Source: Romeriopsis navalis LEGE 11480
GTDB lineage: Bacteria; Cyanobacteriota; Cyanobacteriia; Leptolyngbyales; Leptolyngbyaceae
Length of the DNA stretch: 32,896 bases
NCBI RefSeq assembly: GCF_015207035.1
Contig: NZ_JADEXQ010000070.1
Coordinates: forward strand, 1 to 32,896
Direction: 5' to 3'
Part shown: positions 23,166 to 32,689 of the stretch, in pieces
Layout of the letters: every line of letters starts with the position of its first letter
How positions within the stretch are numbered: position 1 is the first letter of the stretch
The notes under the pieces: model-generated
The model's input: only the letters and a program-made list of their open reading frames with translations
The model's database searches: none
Told to the model about the DNA's origin: nothing
Program-made: the position numbers and the translations under genes

Positions 23166-23298
23166 TTTATAAAGAATGCTGTCCTAGAGGACTACCAAAC
23201 AACAATCGCTGAAATATTTTGTTTGGGGTGGCGCGCTCCAGCTTTTTACCGATCGTGCTCTGTTCAGGAGCTTACCAAGGTTGACGACTGATATTGTT

Positions 23299-23691
23299 TT
23301 GAATCAAACATCTGTGTATTTAATTGCAACTCATCCATTGCGATCATAGTCGCCAGATCATTTCCAATATCGTAATCAACATATGTGAGAAATGGCTGAT
23401 TATGTGAAAGCGATTAACGGCAGCACGATCGGTATGGGCGATTTAAATTGTGTCGGTGTGGTCGCCGTGCTCCCCAAAAAACGTTCAGACGGCGGGAGTA
23501 AAAACACTCGCTAGGGATTTGGTGTTCGGCCAATGTGGTCGATGGATGTGCCGCTATTGCCGATGCCGATCGAGCATTGCTTCGTCAGGCATAACGTGAA
23601 GGTGTTGCGTAATCGCATTGGCCCTGATTGTGCTTCGGATCACCCTGTGCTCATAGCGGAATTAAAGATAAAGATATCGCCATTCTGGTGA
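23299..23691 (+). pseudogene. Decayed endonuclease/exonuclease/phosphatase (EEP) family gene
   Basis: One continuous frame shows the C-terminal half of an EEP-family protein interrupted by three stops at 23347, 23386 and 23512. Recognisable in order: VYLIATHPL (family block with THP), then RNQHM and MADYVKAINGSTIGMGDLN (the G-D-x-N catalytic block), then after the third stop GFGVRPMWSM, MPIEHCFV and ASDHPVLIAEL (the S-D-H-x-P catalytic block). The frame ends at a TGA at 23689. There are no frameshifts across about 390 bases. The N-terminal half with the catalytic Asn and Glu is not identifiable upstream. Such proteins cleave nucleic acids or phosphoesters; this copy is inactive. Confidence 0.8.
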
Positions 23692-24114
23692 ATTTTGGAG
23701 GAACTTGCGGGGTCGTCCGCAGTTTATCGATCGAGCGTTGCCGGGAGAAACCTGTCGGAAGGTAGGGGGCGGGGAGAAGTCGTTGAGCGACATACATTGA
23801 TCGCTGTAATGTCTGCCTAGTCGTATCGTATTGATCTTGTTACGAAGTTGATGCTGTTGCTTTGGGGCTTTTTCCGCTGGAGCCAGATAGGTTGCTCATC
23901 CTGGATGGGTAGATGTGGTTGGTTGATCTCTACCACAGGGGATGAGTCGTAGGCTAGATGCCACTGGTTTGTGGTCTTTGTTACCAATGGTGCAGTAAAT
24001 CGTGCATTTTTGGCCTGTTGGCACTTGACAACCGCTAATTGGCTAGGTTACGCGATTCGATCCATCGTGCATTCTATTGCTTGCATTCCAAACCTTAATT
24101 TTTGAATCTCCCGT
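23692..24114. other. Intergenic stretch before the NRPS, no gene seen
   Basis: The 423 bases have no open frame of protein-like composition and no clear remnant. A short inverted repeat (GGTAGA...TCTACC) lies near 23910-23936. This should hold the NRPS promoter. Confidence 0.5.
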
Positions 24115-27100
24115 ATGTCTTCTAGACTTGAACCGACAACTCTGCACTACTGGCAAGCACGATTACGGAACTTGCCGTTGGAGCCGCCCGTGCCCCATGA
24201 TTCGGACTCAACGAGTGGGGCGGCGCAGTCGTGGGCGACGGTTAATTTTGGGGAAGATACCAGTCTTCAGTTATTGCGTCTTGCAGCGGCGCTGGCAGTC
24301 GATGTTGATGACGTGGCGATCGGACTCTGGTTGCTGTTGTTATGGCGTTATCGTGTGCAGGCGCCGCTGGTCTGTTGTACCTATGTTGACCAGTCGCAGC
24401 AGTTCCCGTTGCAAGTCAGATTTGAGCCGGATACGTCAATTGCTCAAGCCTTACAGCGGGTTATATCAGAGCGACATCAGTCAACTGATATGGCACTATC
24501 GCCGACGGATTTGCTCACCCTTGCCCAACAGCAAAATCTCGATGCGATGGATCTCTGGGGCCGCATTGGATATGTGGTCGGTGATTTTGATTTGCCAGTT
24601 GATTCACCACTGGGTTTGTTGTTGCAAATCCAACCGACTCAAGCTGAAATCCGCTTGCAATATCGTTCAGAGGGAATTGCACCGGCAATGGTGAGTCGCT
24701 TAGCGCAGCATTATGCCGTGCTCTTGGCGGCGGCGGTGGGTGATGGTGAACAATCGATCGCCACGGTTAACTATCTGACTGCATCTGAGTTGGATCAGTT
24801 GCGCCATCAGTGGAACTCGTCGCCACAAGATTATCCGCGTACTTGGACAATCCATGATTGGTTTGAATATCGGGTAACCCAGAATCCGCAGGCAATCGCC
24901 CTAATTGATGGTGATCAAGCGGTGACTTATGAGGAACTGAACGCTCGCTCGAATCAACTAGCACACTATTTACGTAACTTAGGTGTGCAGCCCGATCAAC
25001 TGGTCGGTGTGGCCCTCGATCGTTCAATCAATTTATTCGTGGCTTTCCTGGGTGTACTGAAATCCGGTGCCGCCTACGTTTCCCTCGATCCTTCCTATGC
25101 CCAAGAACGCCGCGCCTATACGCTGAATGATGCCCAAGCGCAGCTTGTGCTGACCCAGGAAAGTCTGCTGTCACTCATTCCCCAGACTGCGGCGCCAGTT
25201 ATTCCGCTGGATCGTGATTGGTCCGTGATTGATCAATATTCACCGAATAATCCGGTGGCAGTGGCAACACCCGATAATTTGGCCTATGTGCTCTATACCT
25301 CGGGTTCCACAGGTAACCCTAAGGGCGTGATGATTCAGCATGGTGGGCTGGTGAATCATGCCGCAGCCGTGGCGCGGGAGTTTGCGATTCAACCGAACGA
25401 TCGCATGTTGCAGTTCTGTAATATTGGCTTCGATATTATTGTGGAGGAACTCTATCCGACGCTGGTGAGTGGTGCGACGTTGGTGCTGCGGCCCGAATCG
25501 ATTGCCTCTTCAATGCGGGATTTCTGGGACTTTGTGGAGCGTCAGAAAATCACCTTGCTCGATCTGCCGACAGCGTTTTGGCATGAAGTGGTGAATAGTC
25601 TCGTGACGTGTGATCGGGTGTTCCCGAAATCAGTGCGACTCGTCTGTGTGGGCGGTGAGAAAGCATCGCGGACGGCCTATGCCCAGTGGAAGGAGCGGGT
25701 CGCCCCCCAGGTGCGCTGGTTGAATACTTATGGTCCGACCGAGACCACAGTGAGTGCAACGTGGTGCGATCCCGATAAAGATGGATATACGCTGGACATG
25801 GGGGAAGTGCCGATCGGGCTTCCATTGGCCAATTATGAAGTCTATGTCCTTGATGAACGGCAACAACTTTTGCCGGTTGGGATTCCGGGGGAGCTGTGCA
25901 TTGGGGGCCCAGGGGTCGCACGTGGCTACTTAAATTTGCCGGAAAAAACAGCGGAACGGTTTATCGCAAATCCATTTAATGCTGACCCCCAGGCACGGTT
26001 GTATCGCACCGGGGATGTGGTGCAGTTCTGCCCGGATGGGATGTTGGAATTCATTGGCCGATCGGACTTCCAGGTCAAAATTCGCGGCTTCCGAGTCGAA
26101 TTGGGTGAGATTGAAGCCAAACTCGAAGAACATCCGCAGGTGCGTCAAACCGTATTGCTGGCGCAGGAACGGGCTAATCGTAAGGTTTTAATTGCTTACG
26201 TGGTTCCCCAAGTCGGTGTCAATCTGGATGCCAAAGATTTGGGTCACTGGTTGCAGGAGCGGTTGCCGAACTACATGATTCCCAGCCAGTTTATTGTGCT
26301 GGATGCTTTGCCCTTGACCCCTAATGGCAAAGTCGATCGGAAAGCGCTACCAGAACCGGCCATCAGTAGTCGGGAGACGGCGGGATTTCAGCCGCCTGCG
26401 GATGCTTTAGAGATGTCGTTAGTGCGGCTTTGGGAAGAAATTCTGGGTGTCCCCGTGGATGTGACGGATAACTTCTTTGAACTGGGTGGTCATTCGCTAT
26501 TGGTTGTCCGACTGTGTGATCAGATTGAACAAACCCTCCATAGTCGTGTGTCGCCCATGGCGTTGTTTCGATCGCCCACGATCCAACAATTAGCGCGACA
26601 GATTCGGCAGGATGTGACCGAGAATGACGCGCAGTCGAGTGCGGTGGTGATTCAGGCGGGTGCGGAGACGCATTACCCACTATTTGCCATTCATGTGTTG
26701 GGTGAAGGTGGACGTTTCTTCCGTCCCCTGGCCCAAAATATGGGTTTAGAGCAACCCGTATATGGTTTAGCGGCTCAGATGATGGATACGGACACGGCCC
26801 CACCCAATCGGGTGGAAGACTTAGCGGCGTTTTATATTAACGAAATGCAGCTGATTCAGTCGGAAGGGCCGTACCATATTGTCGGGATGTCCTACGGTGG
26901 AATTATTGCCTATGAAATGGCCCGGCAAATGGAGCGGCTGGGGCTACCAATTGGCTTAGTCGGTTTGCTCGATACCTATGGGCCGAATCAGATCGAGAAT
27001 TTGCCCAGCGGCGATCGGCTCAAAGCCCATTGGCGATCGGCCTGCGCCCAGGGCCGCCGTCGGTATCTCAAACATAAAATCCGCAGTGCTATAAACCGTC

Positions 27101-27465
27101 GCACCGAAAAACTCCATTGCGCCTATGGCGGACTCCGTCAGAAAATGGGCCGTCAAGTTTCCTATGAGTTGCAATACAAAATGATTATTGCGGAAAATGT
27201 GCGTGCTGCTGACGCCTATCATCCCGGTCCATTTGGCGGCCGACTGTCGTTATTCCGAGCAACGGATGCGGTGTTTTATCCGCCTGCTTATTTGGAGAGT
27301 GGTCTGGGTTGGCGTAACTTAGCGGGTCAGCTGGATATTTATGATGTGCCGGGTTGTCATATGACAATGGTGGAAGAACCCCAGGCGCAATCGCTAGCGG
27401 GAGAAATGTGTCGGGCGATGTCACAGGTTGCCGGGTCGAGCCAGACATCACGCGCGCCCCGATAG
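24115..27465 (+). CDS. Single-module non-ribosomal peptide synthetase (partial C, A, PCP, TE)
   Basis: The product is 1116 aa. Residues 1-235 resemble the C-terminal half of a condensation domain but lack HHxxxDG. The adenylation domain (about 245-750) has YTSGSTGNPKG (395-405), FDIIVEELYP (439-448), NTYGPTETTVSATW, YRTGD and NGKVDRK. The carrier domain follows (LGGHSL, phosphopantetheine Ser794), then a type I thioesterase (GMSYGG, Ser926; HM near 1082). It would activate one amino acid, hold it as thioester and release it by hydrolysis, cyclisation or transfer. No other biosynthetic gene is adjacent. The hand-read specificity code is D-I-E-D-V-V-T-V-S-K, which I cannot match to a substrate. 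Confidence 0.92.
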   Translation: MSSRLEPTTLHYWQARLRNLPLEPPVPHDSDSTSGAAQSWATVNFGEDTSLQLLRLAAALAVDVDDVAIGLWLLLLWRYRVQAPLVCCTYVDQSQQFPLQVRFEPDTSIAQALQRVISERHQSTDMALSPTDLLTLAQQQNLDAMDLWGRIGYVVGDFDLPVDSPLGLLLQIQPTQAEIRLQYRSEGIAPAMVSRLAQHYAVLLAAAVGDGEQSIATVNYLTASELDQLRHQWNSSPQDYPRTWTIHDWFEYRVTQNPQAIALIDGDQAVTYEELNARSNQLAHYLRNLGVQPDQLVGVALDRSINLFVAFLGVLKSGAAYVSLDPSYAQERRAYTLNDAQAQLVLTQESLLSLIPQTAAPVIPLDRDWSVIDQYSPNNPVAVATPDNLAYVLYTSGSTGNPKGVMIQHGGLVNHAAAVAREFAIQPNDRMLQFCNIGFDIIVEELYPTLVSGATLVLRPESIASSMRDFWDFVERQKITLLDLPTAFWHEVVNSLVTCDRVFPKSVRLVCVGGEKASRTAYAQWKERVAPQVRWLNTYGPTETTVSATWCDPDKDGYTLDMGEVPIGLPLANYEVYVLDERQQLLPVGIPGELCIGGPGVARGYLNLPEKTAERFIANPFNADPQARLYRTGDVVQFCPDGMLEFIGRSDFQVKIRGFRVELGEIEAKLEEHPQVRQTVLLAQERANRKVLIAYVVPQVGVNLDAKDLGHWLQERLPNYMIPSQFIVLDALPLTPNGKVDRKALPEPAISSRETAGFQPPADALEMSLVRLWEEILGVPVDVTDNFFELGGHSLLVVRLCDQIEQTLHSRVSPMALFRSPTIQQLARQIRQDVTENDAQSSAVVIQAGAETHYPLFAIHVLGEGGRFFRPLAQNMGLEQPVYGLAAQMMDTDTAPPNRVEDLAAFYINEMQLIQSEGPYHIVGMSYGGIIAYEMARQMERLGLPIGLVGLLDTYGPNQIENLPSGDRLKAHWRSACAQGRRRYLKHKIRSAINRRTEKLHCAYGGLRQKMGRQVSYELQYKMIIAENVRAADAYHPGPFGGRLSLFRATDAVFYPPAYLESGLGWRNLAGQLDIYDVPGCHMTMVEEPQAQSLAGEMCRAMSQVAGSSQTSRAPR

Positions 27466-27480
27466 GTTTAGTCCGGAACA

Positions 27481-27526
27481 GCGCCTGGAGTCGAAGAATA
27501 CGTCGGCATTTTTCGACTCCAGGCGC
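27481..27526. terminator. Strong terminator between NRPS and prmA
   Basis: GCGCCTGGAGTCGAA pairs perfectly over 15 bp with TTCGACTCCAGGCGC across 16 bases. It lies between the convergent NRPS and prmA genes, so it probably serves both. Confidence 0.85.
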
Positions 27527-27534
27527 GGGCGTAA

Positions 27535-28422
27535 CTACAGGCGTCGAATATTCATGCAAGTCCAGTCGCCCCGTTTCCAGAGCGCGGCGACAAACCAACC
27601 ATTGCCTTCTAGCACGTCGGCAACGCCCTTGGCTTGGTCCAGTAAGATGCCGCTGAGAATGCCCCAGGTTTCGGGTTTGACGATCGGTGTCCACTGCGGA
27701 ATCAGATCAACAATAATATCCGCGAGAATGTTACAAACAATGCCATCAACTGGTTCTGGCACCATTGGCAAAAGTGCTTCGACGCTGCCAGTGGCGACCA
27801 ATAATTTTGCTGGGTCAAGCTGGTTGCGGATGATATTTTCTAGCGTTGCATTGGTCGCTAATGGATCGGTATCAACGGCGTAAAGTTGTTTCGCGCCGAG
27901 TAATAAGGCGCCCACGGATAATACGCCCGAGCCACAGCCGAAATCGGCAATCACAATTTCTTCTGGCTGTGCCTCGAGGCGCATTTCTAAGGCTTCAAGG
28001 CATAGCTGTGTGGTTGCATGTTCCCCTGTCCCAAAAGCTACACCAGGTTCCAGCGTCAGAATCTTGCGATCGGTTTGAGGAACGGGTAACCAAGCCGGGT
28101 GAATCAGGAAGTGATCGCCGATTTCCCGGGGTTCCCATTGTGCTTTCCAAGTTTGGGACCAATCTTCTTCTTCAATTAAGCCCCAGCGCACCGCTGGAAC
28201 GGGCTGCTGCATGGTCAGCGCATCTTGGCGAATGGAGAGTGAGAGGGCAGCCAAATCAAGCACGTGGGCTTGGGCTTGGGGGTAATAGGCCAGCATTTTG
28301 GCCGTATCGCCTTTGCGTTCACTCGATGAACCTTTGCAGCCGAACTGTTCGAGTCGCCAAAACATTGCCTCTTCTAAAGTTGTGTCACAGACGACTTGAA
28401 TTTCCCACCAACTATTTGCCAT
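27535..28422 (-). CDS. prmA: Ribosomal protein L11 methyltransferase
   Basis: The 295-aa product has the normal PrmA length. The N-terminal part is the L11-recognition domain and the C-terminal part a Rossmann-fold SAM methyltransferase: LEPGVAFGTGEHATTQLCLE (PrmA signature), then motif I IADFGCGSGVLSVGALLLG and the N-I-L-A motif in GIVCNILADIIVD. PrmA trimethylates lysines and the N-terminus of ribosomal protein L11. The gene is downstream of serA in the same direction, separated by a hairpin, so probably transcribed separately. Confidence 0.96.
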   Translation of the reverse strand: MANSWWEIQVVCDTTLEEAMFWRLEQFGCKGSSSERKGDTAKMLAYYPQAQAHVLDLAALSLSIRQDALTMQQPVPAVRWGLIEEEDWSQTWKAQWEPREIGDHFLIHPAWLPVPQTDRKILTLEPGVAFGTGEHATTQLCLEALEMRLEAQPEEIVIADFGCGSGVLSVGALLLGAKQLYAVDTDPLATNATLENIIRNQLDPAKLLVATGSVEALLPMVPEPVDGIVCNILADIIVDLIPQWTPIVKPETWGILSGILLDQAKGVADVLEGNGWFVAALWKRGDWTCMNIRRL

Positions 28423-28458
28423 GTCTGCCTGCTTTGAAGGGATGTTTCGGCGATCGAC

Positions 28459-28504
28459 GGCTGACGGCTGGAGCCGGTGTAATCATCGGTGCCAGCCGTT
28501 AGCC
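28459..28504 (-). terminator. serA terminator
   Basis: GGCTGACGGCTGG pairs with CCAGCCGTTAGCC with one mismatched pair, across 20 bases, nine bases after the serA stop codon. There is no clear T-run. Confidence 0.6.
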
Positions 28505-28512
28505 ATAACACT

Positions 28513-30093
28513 TTAGAGCGTTACGGTATAGGCATCGGTAATACCCGCCACCTGCTTGATTTCATTCAGAATGTTGTCCGGTAAGGGGTCATCCAAACTG
28601 AGGACCATGACTGCATCACCGCGCACGATTTTGCGCCCGACTTGCATACTGGCAATGTTCACATTGAAACTGCCCAGCAGTGAGCCGATCCGACCGATCA
28701 AACCGGGCATATCTTTATGCAGGGTAAACAGCATATGACGACTCGGCGGTACGTTGATCGGAAAATCATCCAGGCTAGTCACCCGCATTTCTTCATCACC
28801 GAGGAGTGCACCATCAACGGAATGTTCACCCAAATTGCCGGTTGCGACCAAGCGCAATGAACCCGAGTAGTCGCGGCTTGACTCATCTTTGGTTTCAGTG
28901 ACGTGAATGCCCCGCTCCTTGGCTTCGATGCTGGCGTTCACATAGTTCACCCGCTCTTGCAAGGCATGGGAAAGTAATCCTTTCAGTGCGGCAACAACGA
29001 TCGGCTGGCTCTGGGCGGAAGCGAGATCCCCACGCAGGGTGATATTCAACGCCTCAATTCGACCACCGGCAAGTTGTCCAACCAGATTGCCCAAGGTTTC
29101 GGCGAGTTGCAGATAGGGCTTGAGCTTCTCGACAACGTCGGGTCGCAAACCGGGAATATTGACGGCCGATCGCGCCGAGTTCCCCAACAGCACATCGCGA
29201 ATTTGTTCGGCGACATCGATCGCCACGTTCACCTGTGCTTCCTCAGTGGATGCGCCCAAGTGCGGGGTGAGAACGATCTCGCGTCCCAGATCGCGCAATG
29301 GTGATTCACCCAGCGGCTCACTTCCATAAACATCAATTCCGGCACCGCCCAGGCGACCTTCTGCTAACGCTGTGGCTAAGGCCGCTTCGTCAATAATGCC
29401 ACCCCGAGCACAGTTAATAATCCGGGCCGTTGGCTTCATCTTCGCGATCGATTCCGCGTTAATCAGATTTGCCGTTTCCGGTGTTTTGGGAATGTGCAAT
29501 GTGACATAGTCGGAGTCCCGGAGTAGCACGTCCATTTCGACGAGCTGACAGTTCAGTTGATCTGCTCGTTCTGCCGAAACAAAGGGGTCAAACGCCAGCA
29601 ATCGCATACCCATGGCATGGGCAACGGTGGCGACATGTGCCCCAATTTTCCCGAGGCCCACGACCCCCAAAGTTTTCTTATAAACTTCTACACCGGTAAA
29701 GGCCTTGCGGTTCCACTTGCCTTCCTTCATCGAAGCGTCAGCGGCAGGAATATAGCGCGACATCGACATCATCATTGCGAGGGCATGTTCCGCCGCCGCG
29801 ATTGTGTTGCCTTCGGGGGAGTTGACGACGACAATCCCTTTGCGCGTTGCCATGGTGACATCGACGTTGTCGACGCCCACGCCGGCCCGGCCAATGATTT
29901 TCAGTTTTTGGCCGGATTCAATCACCTCGGCGGTTACTTGCGTTCCAGAGCGAATCATCAGGGCATCATATTCCCCGATTACTTCTACGAGCTGCTCTGG
30001 ACTCAGGTTCGTTTTGACATCGACCGTCGCCACTTGAGACAGAATATTTATCCCCACCTGATCGATCGGGTCAGAAACCAACACCTTCAACAT
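28513..30093 (-). CDS. serA: D-3-phosphoglycerate dehydrogenase
   Basis: The product is 526 aa from the ATG at 30093 (MLKVLVSDPIDQVGI), the long type 1 form. The NAD-binding motif is GVVGLGKIGAHVA; catalytic elements of the D-2-hydroxyacid dehydrogenases appear in NCARGGIIDEAAL and in LTPHLGASTEEAQ. An intervening substrate-binding domain and a C-terminal ACT domain (HMLFTLHKDMPGLIGRIGSL) follow, the usual site of serine feedback. It catalyses the first step of phosphorylated serine synthesis in the cytoplasm. The divergent neighbour is a PLP-dependent threonine/serine dehydratase-like gene. Confidence 0.97.
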   Translation of the reverse strand: MLKVLVSDPIDQVGINILSQVATVDVKTNLSPEQLVEVIGEYDALMIRSGTQVTAEVIESGQKLKIIGRAGVGVDNVDVTMATRKGIVVVNSPEGNTIAAAEHALAMMMSMSRYIPAADASMKEGKWNRKAFTGVEVYKKTLGVVGLGKIGAHVATVAHAMGMRLLAFDPFVSAERADQLNCQLVEMDVLLRDSDYVTLHIPKTPETANLINAESIAKMKPTARIINCARGGIIDEAALATALAEGRLGGAGIDVYGSEPLGESPLRDLGREIVLTPHLGASTEEAQVNVAIDVAEQIRDVLLGNSARSAVNIPGLRPDVVEKLKPYLQLAETLGNLVGQLAGGRIEALNITLRGDLASAQSQPIVVAALKGLLSHALQERVNYVNASIEAKERGIHVTETKDESSRDYSGSLRLVATGNLGEHSVDGALLGDEEMRVTSLDDFPINVPPSRHMLFTLHKDMPGLIGRIGSLLGSFNVNIASMQVGRKIVRGDAVMVLSLDDPLPDNILNEIKQVAGITDAYTVTL

Positions 30094-30330
30094 GATCACA
30101 CCTATGCCCTTTCTATTTTGGGCTTTTCATCTACAGCAATTGTGGTCACAAAAGTTGTACGAACTTCCTGCCTGTTAAGCAATTTATAGAAGCCGTTCCC
30201 CCATGTCCGTAGAGTATTCTAAGGCATACTATTGTGCGCTCTGGTCAATCAGGGGAAAGTTTTTGGGATTCGGCTGATCAACTGAATCACGGCGGGTAAA
30301 TTTTGTTGTGCCATGGGGGGTATAAAGCCG

Positions 30331-31344
30331 ATGACGATTGCTTATGCTGAGATTGCAGCGGCGGCCGAACGGTTGGCGGGGATTGCTCATCAAACGCCTG
30401 TTCTAACTTCCCAGATGGTGAATCAGCAGACCCAAAGCCAGGTGTTTTTCAAATGTGAGAATTTCCAGCGGACTGGGTCGTTTAAGTTTCGCGGTGCTTA
30501 TAATGCCCTCGCGCAGTTATCCGTGGAGCAGCGTCAAGCCGGGGTGGCCGCTTTTTCCTCGGGGAATCATGCCCAGGCTTTAGCCTTGGCGGGCCAGCTT
30601 TTGCAGATTCCTGTGACGATCGTGATGCCTGAGGATGCACCGGCAGTGAAGCAGGTGGCAACGCGGGGCTATGGTGCAGAAATTGTGTTCTATGACCGGG
30701 CCACCGAATCGCGCGAAGTGATTGCACAGGAGCTAGCAGCGGCAAAGCAGTTGACATTGGTTCCCCCGTTTGACGCGGCGCCGGTGATTGCCGGGCAGGG
30801 TACCGCCGCTAAGGAACTGATTGAGGAAGTGGGCGAATTGGATGCGCTGTTTGTCTGTGTTGGTGGTGGCGGGCTGATCGCCGGTAGCGCGATCGCGTCG
30901 CGACAGCTCCTGCCCCAGTGCGAAATCATTGGGGTCGAGCCGAAAAAAGCCGATGATGCGACGCGATCGTTTAACAGCCGCACATTGCAGCGGGTTGAGC
31001 ATCCTAATACGATCGCTGATGGTGCGCGCACGAATTGCCTCGGCGAACTGACATTTCCGCTGATCTTGGCCAATGTCGACTATATGGTCACAGTTTCTGA
31101 TGCTGCGATCGTTCGGTCGATGATGTATCTCTGGGAACGGCTGAAGATCGTCGTGGAACCAACCGGAGCATTGGCGGCCACAGCGTTACTCGAAGGAATT
31201 ATGTCAATGCCCGGAGCCCGCATTGGCGTGATTATTAGCGGCGGCAATGTGGACTTGAAGCAGGCCGGAAAACTGTTTGCCCAAGCGAATCCCAAAAAGC
31301 CAAAATTCAACACAAAATTACCCCTGACCTGGGAGATGTCATGA
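30331..31344 (+). CDS. PLP-dependent threonine/serine ammonia-lyase-like enzyme
   Basis: The product is 337 aa from ATG 30331, preceded by a GGGGGG tract ten bases upstream; an ATG at 30313 is less likely. The PLP lysine lies in RTGSFKFRGAYNAL and the glycine-rich phosphate loop is VCVGGGGLIAGSA. There is no C-terminal ACT domain, so it is the short catabolic or serine-racemase-like type, not the regulated biosynthetic IlvA. It could deaminate threonine or serine, act on 3-hydroxyaspartate, or racemise serine. Divergence from serA suggests a link to serine metabolism, but this is inference. Confidence 0.88.
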   Translation: MTIAYAEIAAAAERLAGIAHQTPVLTSQMVNQQTQSQVFFKCENFQRTGSFKFRGAYNALAQLSVEQRQAGVAAFSSGNHAQALALAGQLLQIPVTIVMPEDAPAVKQVATRGYGAEIVFYDRATESREVIAQELAAAKQLTLVPPFDAAPVIAGQGTAAKELIEEVGELDALFVCVGGGGLIAGSAIASRQLLPQCEIIGVEPKKADDATRSFNSRTLQRVEHPNTIADGARTNCLGELTFPLILANVDYMVTVSDAAIVRSMMYLWERLKIVVEPTGALAATALLEGIMSMPGARIGVIISGGNVDLKQAGKLFAQANPKKPKFNTKLPLTWEMS

Positions 31345-31410
31345 TGCCGGCCATCCCCAGGGTTGGCGTTGCCGCTGAATCAGGCTAGTTGTGGTGCCGA
31401 TCGAAGCGCA

Positions 31411-31767
31411 CTATTGCACCTGAAATTTGTTCTGTTCTTCGTCCACTTTCGGTAAGCCCATACTGTAGTTGACCGTGCGACAGTTGAGGTTGTAGGACAC
31501 CTCACCTTTCATCAGCATCGATCGCACTAAATGCTCCAAGTCAGACCCAATGCGGCGCAAGTTATAGTCAGTCAACTCGGCGCCACTAAAGCTCTCGACT
31601 AATTCGTCAAATTTCCGATAAATCTTCTGAATTGCATCATCAGGCCAGATCAGCTCATTATCCGGGTCAATATCGAGGGTTAAGACCGAATCACTGGGGA
31701 CTAACTCGTTATCCTTCACCTCAGCGGAGAAGATATGGATATGACGGGTTGTAGACTTGGACATCAT
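31411..31767 (-). CDS. ndhM: NAD(P)H-quinone oxidoreductase subunit M
   Basis: The product is 118 aa. The whole length matches NdhM: TLDIDPDNELIWPDDAIQKI, then SGAELTDYNLRRIGSDLEHL and GEVSYNLNCRTVNYSMGLP. NdhM is one of the oxygenic-photosynthesis-specific subunits of cyanobacterial NDH-1, on the hydrophilic arm, and supports respiration and cyclic electron flow at the thylakoid. Met2 at 31764 is an equal start. It stands alone, as ndh accessory subunits usually do. Confidence 0.97.
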   Translation of the reverse strand: MMSKSTTRHIHIFSAEVKDNELVPSDSVLTLDIDPDNELIWPDDAIQKIYRKFDELVESFSGAELTDYNLRRIGSDLEHLVRSMLMKGEVSYNLNCRTVNYSMGLPKVDEEQNKFQVQ

Positions 31768-31887
31768 AGGACGAATCGCTGGCAGGTCAGTTAAACGGCT
31801 AAGGTAGAAAATCCTTAATGATTATTGTAAAGCCCCAGGCTCAATAACGACCGATCACATCGCTAAATCCCCGCTATATCTTTGCCC

Positions 31888-32568
31888 ATGACTGATGCCC
31901 TGAAGCTGCTGTTTATCCGTCACGCCCAATCGACCGGGAATCTCGAACGTCGAATGCAGGGGCATGGGGACTATCCATTGACTAATCGTGGGCGATCGCA
32001 GACGCGCCAGTTGGCTGAGCGGCTCCGAACGGAGAATTGTGTGCCGACCGCGATCTATACCAGCCCGCTCAAACGCACTGTTCAAACAGCGGAAATTCTG
32101 TGTAATGCCTTTGCCTCAGAGCGGCTAGTCGAGTTTTCAGTGCACTATGTGCCGGAGTTAGCCGAATTTCAGAATGGTGTTTTTCAGGGCTTAACCTGGG
32201 ACGAAGCGAAGGCGCAGTATCCTGACCTGTGCCATCAGTTGGAAACCCATCACGATTGGATTGCGATTCCTGAAGCCGAAACGTTGCAAGATGCCCGCGA
32301 TCGCGCTCAAACAATCCTCAATCACATTCTGACGAACTATCAGAATGGTGATTGTGTCTGGCTTGTCAGCCACAGTTGGATTATGCAGCATTTGATTTCG
32401 GAACTGTTGGGTAGCCCGCGCTCATGGCGACTAAGGGTGCAGAATACGGCGATTTTTGAGTTTTGGATTGATCAGTCGCGCTGGCATCGATCGGATATCA
32501 ATCAACTCAATACAGATCTATGGCAGATAGTTCGATTTAATGATGTGAGTCATCTTGATTGTGACTAA
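31888..32568 (+). CDS. Histidine phosphatase family protein (phosphoglycerate mutase-like)
   Basis: The product is 226 aa from ATG 31888; a TTG six bases earlier is unlikely. The catalytic RHA (11-13) lies in LLFIRHAQSTGNLE, the second Arg in SPLKRTVQTAE, the acid in VPELAEFQNGVFQG and the second His in LVSHSWIMQH. This is the branch-1 histidine phosphatase set with a phospho-His intermediate. Substrate may be phosphoglycerate, a sugar phosphate or a nucleotide; sequence does not decide it. It is 121 bases from the divergent ndhM start. Confidence 0.9.
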   Translation: MTDALKLLFIRHAQSTGNLERRMQGHGDYPLTNRGRSQTRQLAERLRTENCVPTAIYTSPLKRTVQTAEILCNAFASERLVEFSVHYVPELAEFQNGVFQGLTWDEAKAQYPDLCHQLETHHDWIAIPEAETLQDARDRAQTILNHILTNYQNGDCVWLVSHSWIMQHLISELLGSPRSWRLRVQNTAIFEFWIDQSRWHRSDINQLNTDLWQIVRFNDVSHLDCD

Positions 32569-32689
32569 TTTGGTCATCGACCTCTTTGGATCCGCAAAAT
32601 CGCTATTATGGGAGGCGGCTGATTTGTTTGTCCCGGTTACAGACTCGGTTTGATTTGTTCATTGTTATTTTGATGTGAGAGCAGTTCCT

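Noticed and set aside
23692-24114. Possible second pseudogene before the NRPS
   Set aside because: No frame gave a recognisable family block, unlike the EEP remnant upstream.
29557-30189. 210-aa plus-strand frame opposite serA
   Set aside because: It is antisense to conserved serA motifs and has no recognisable domain.
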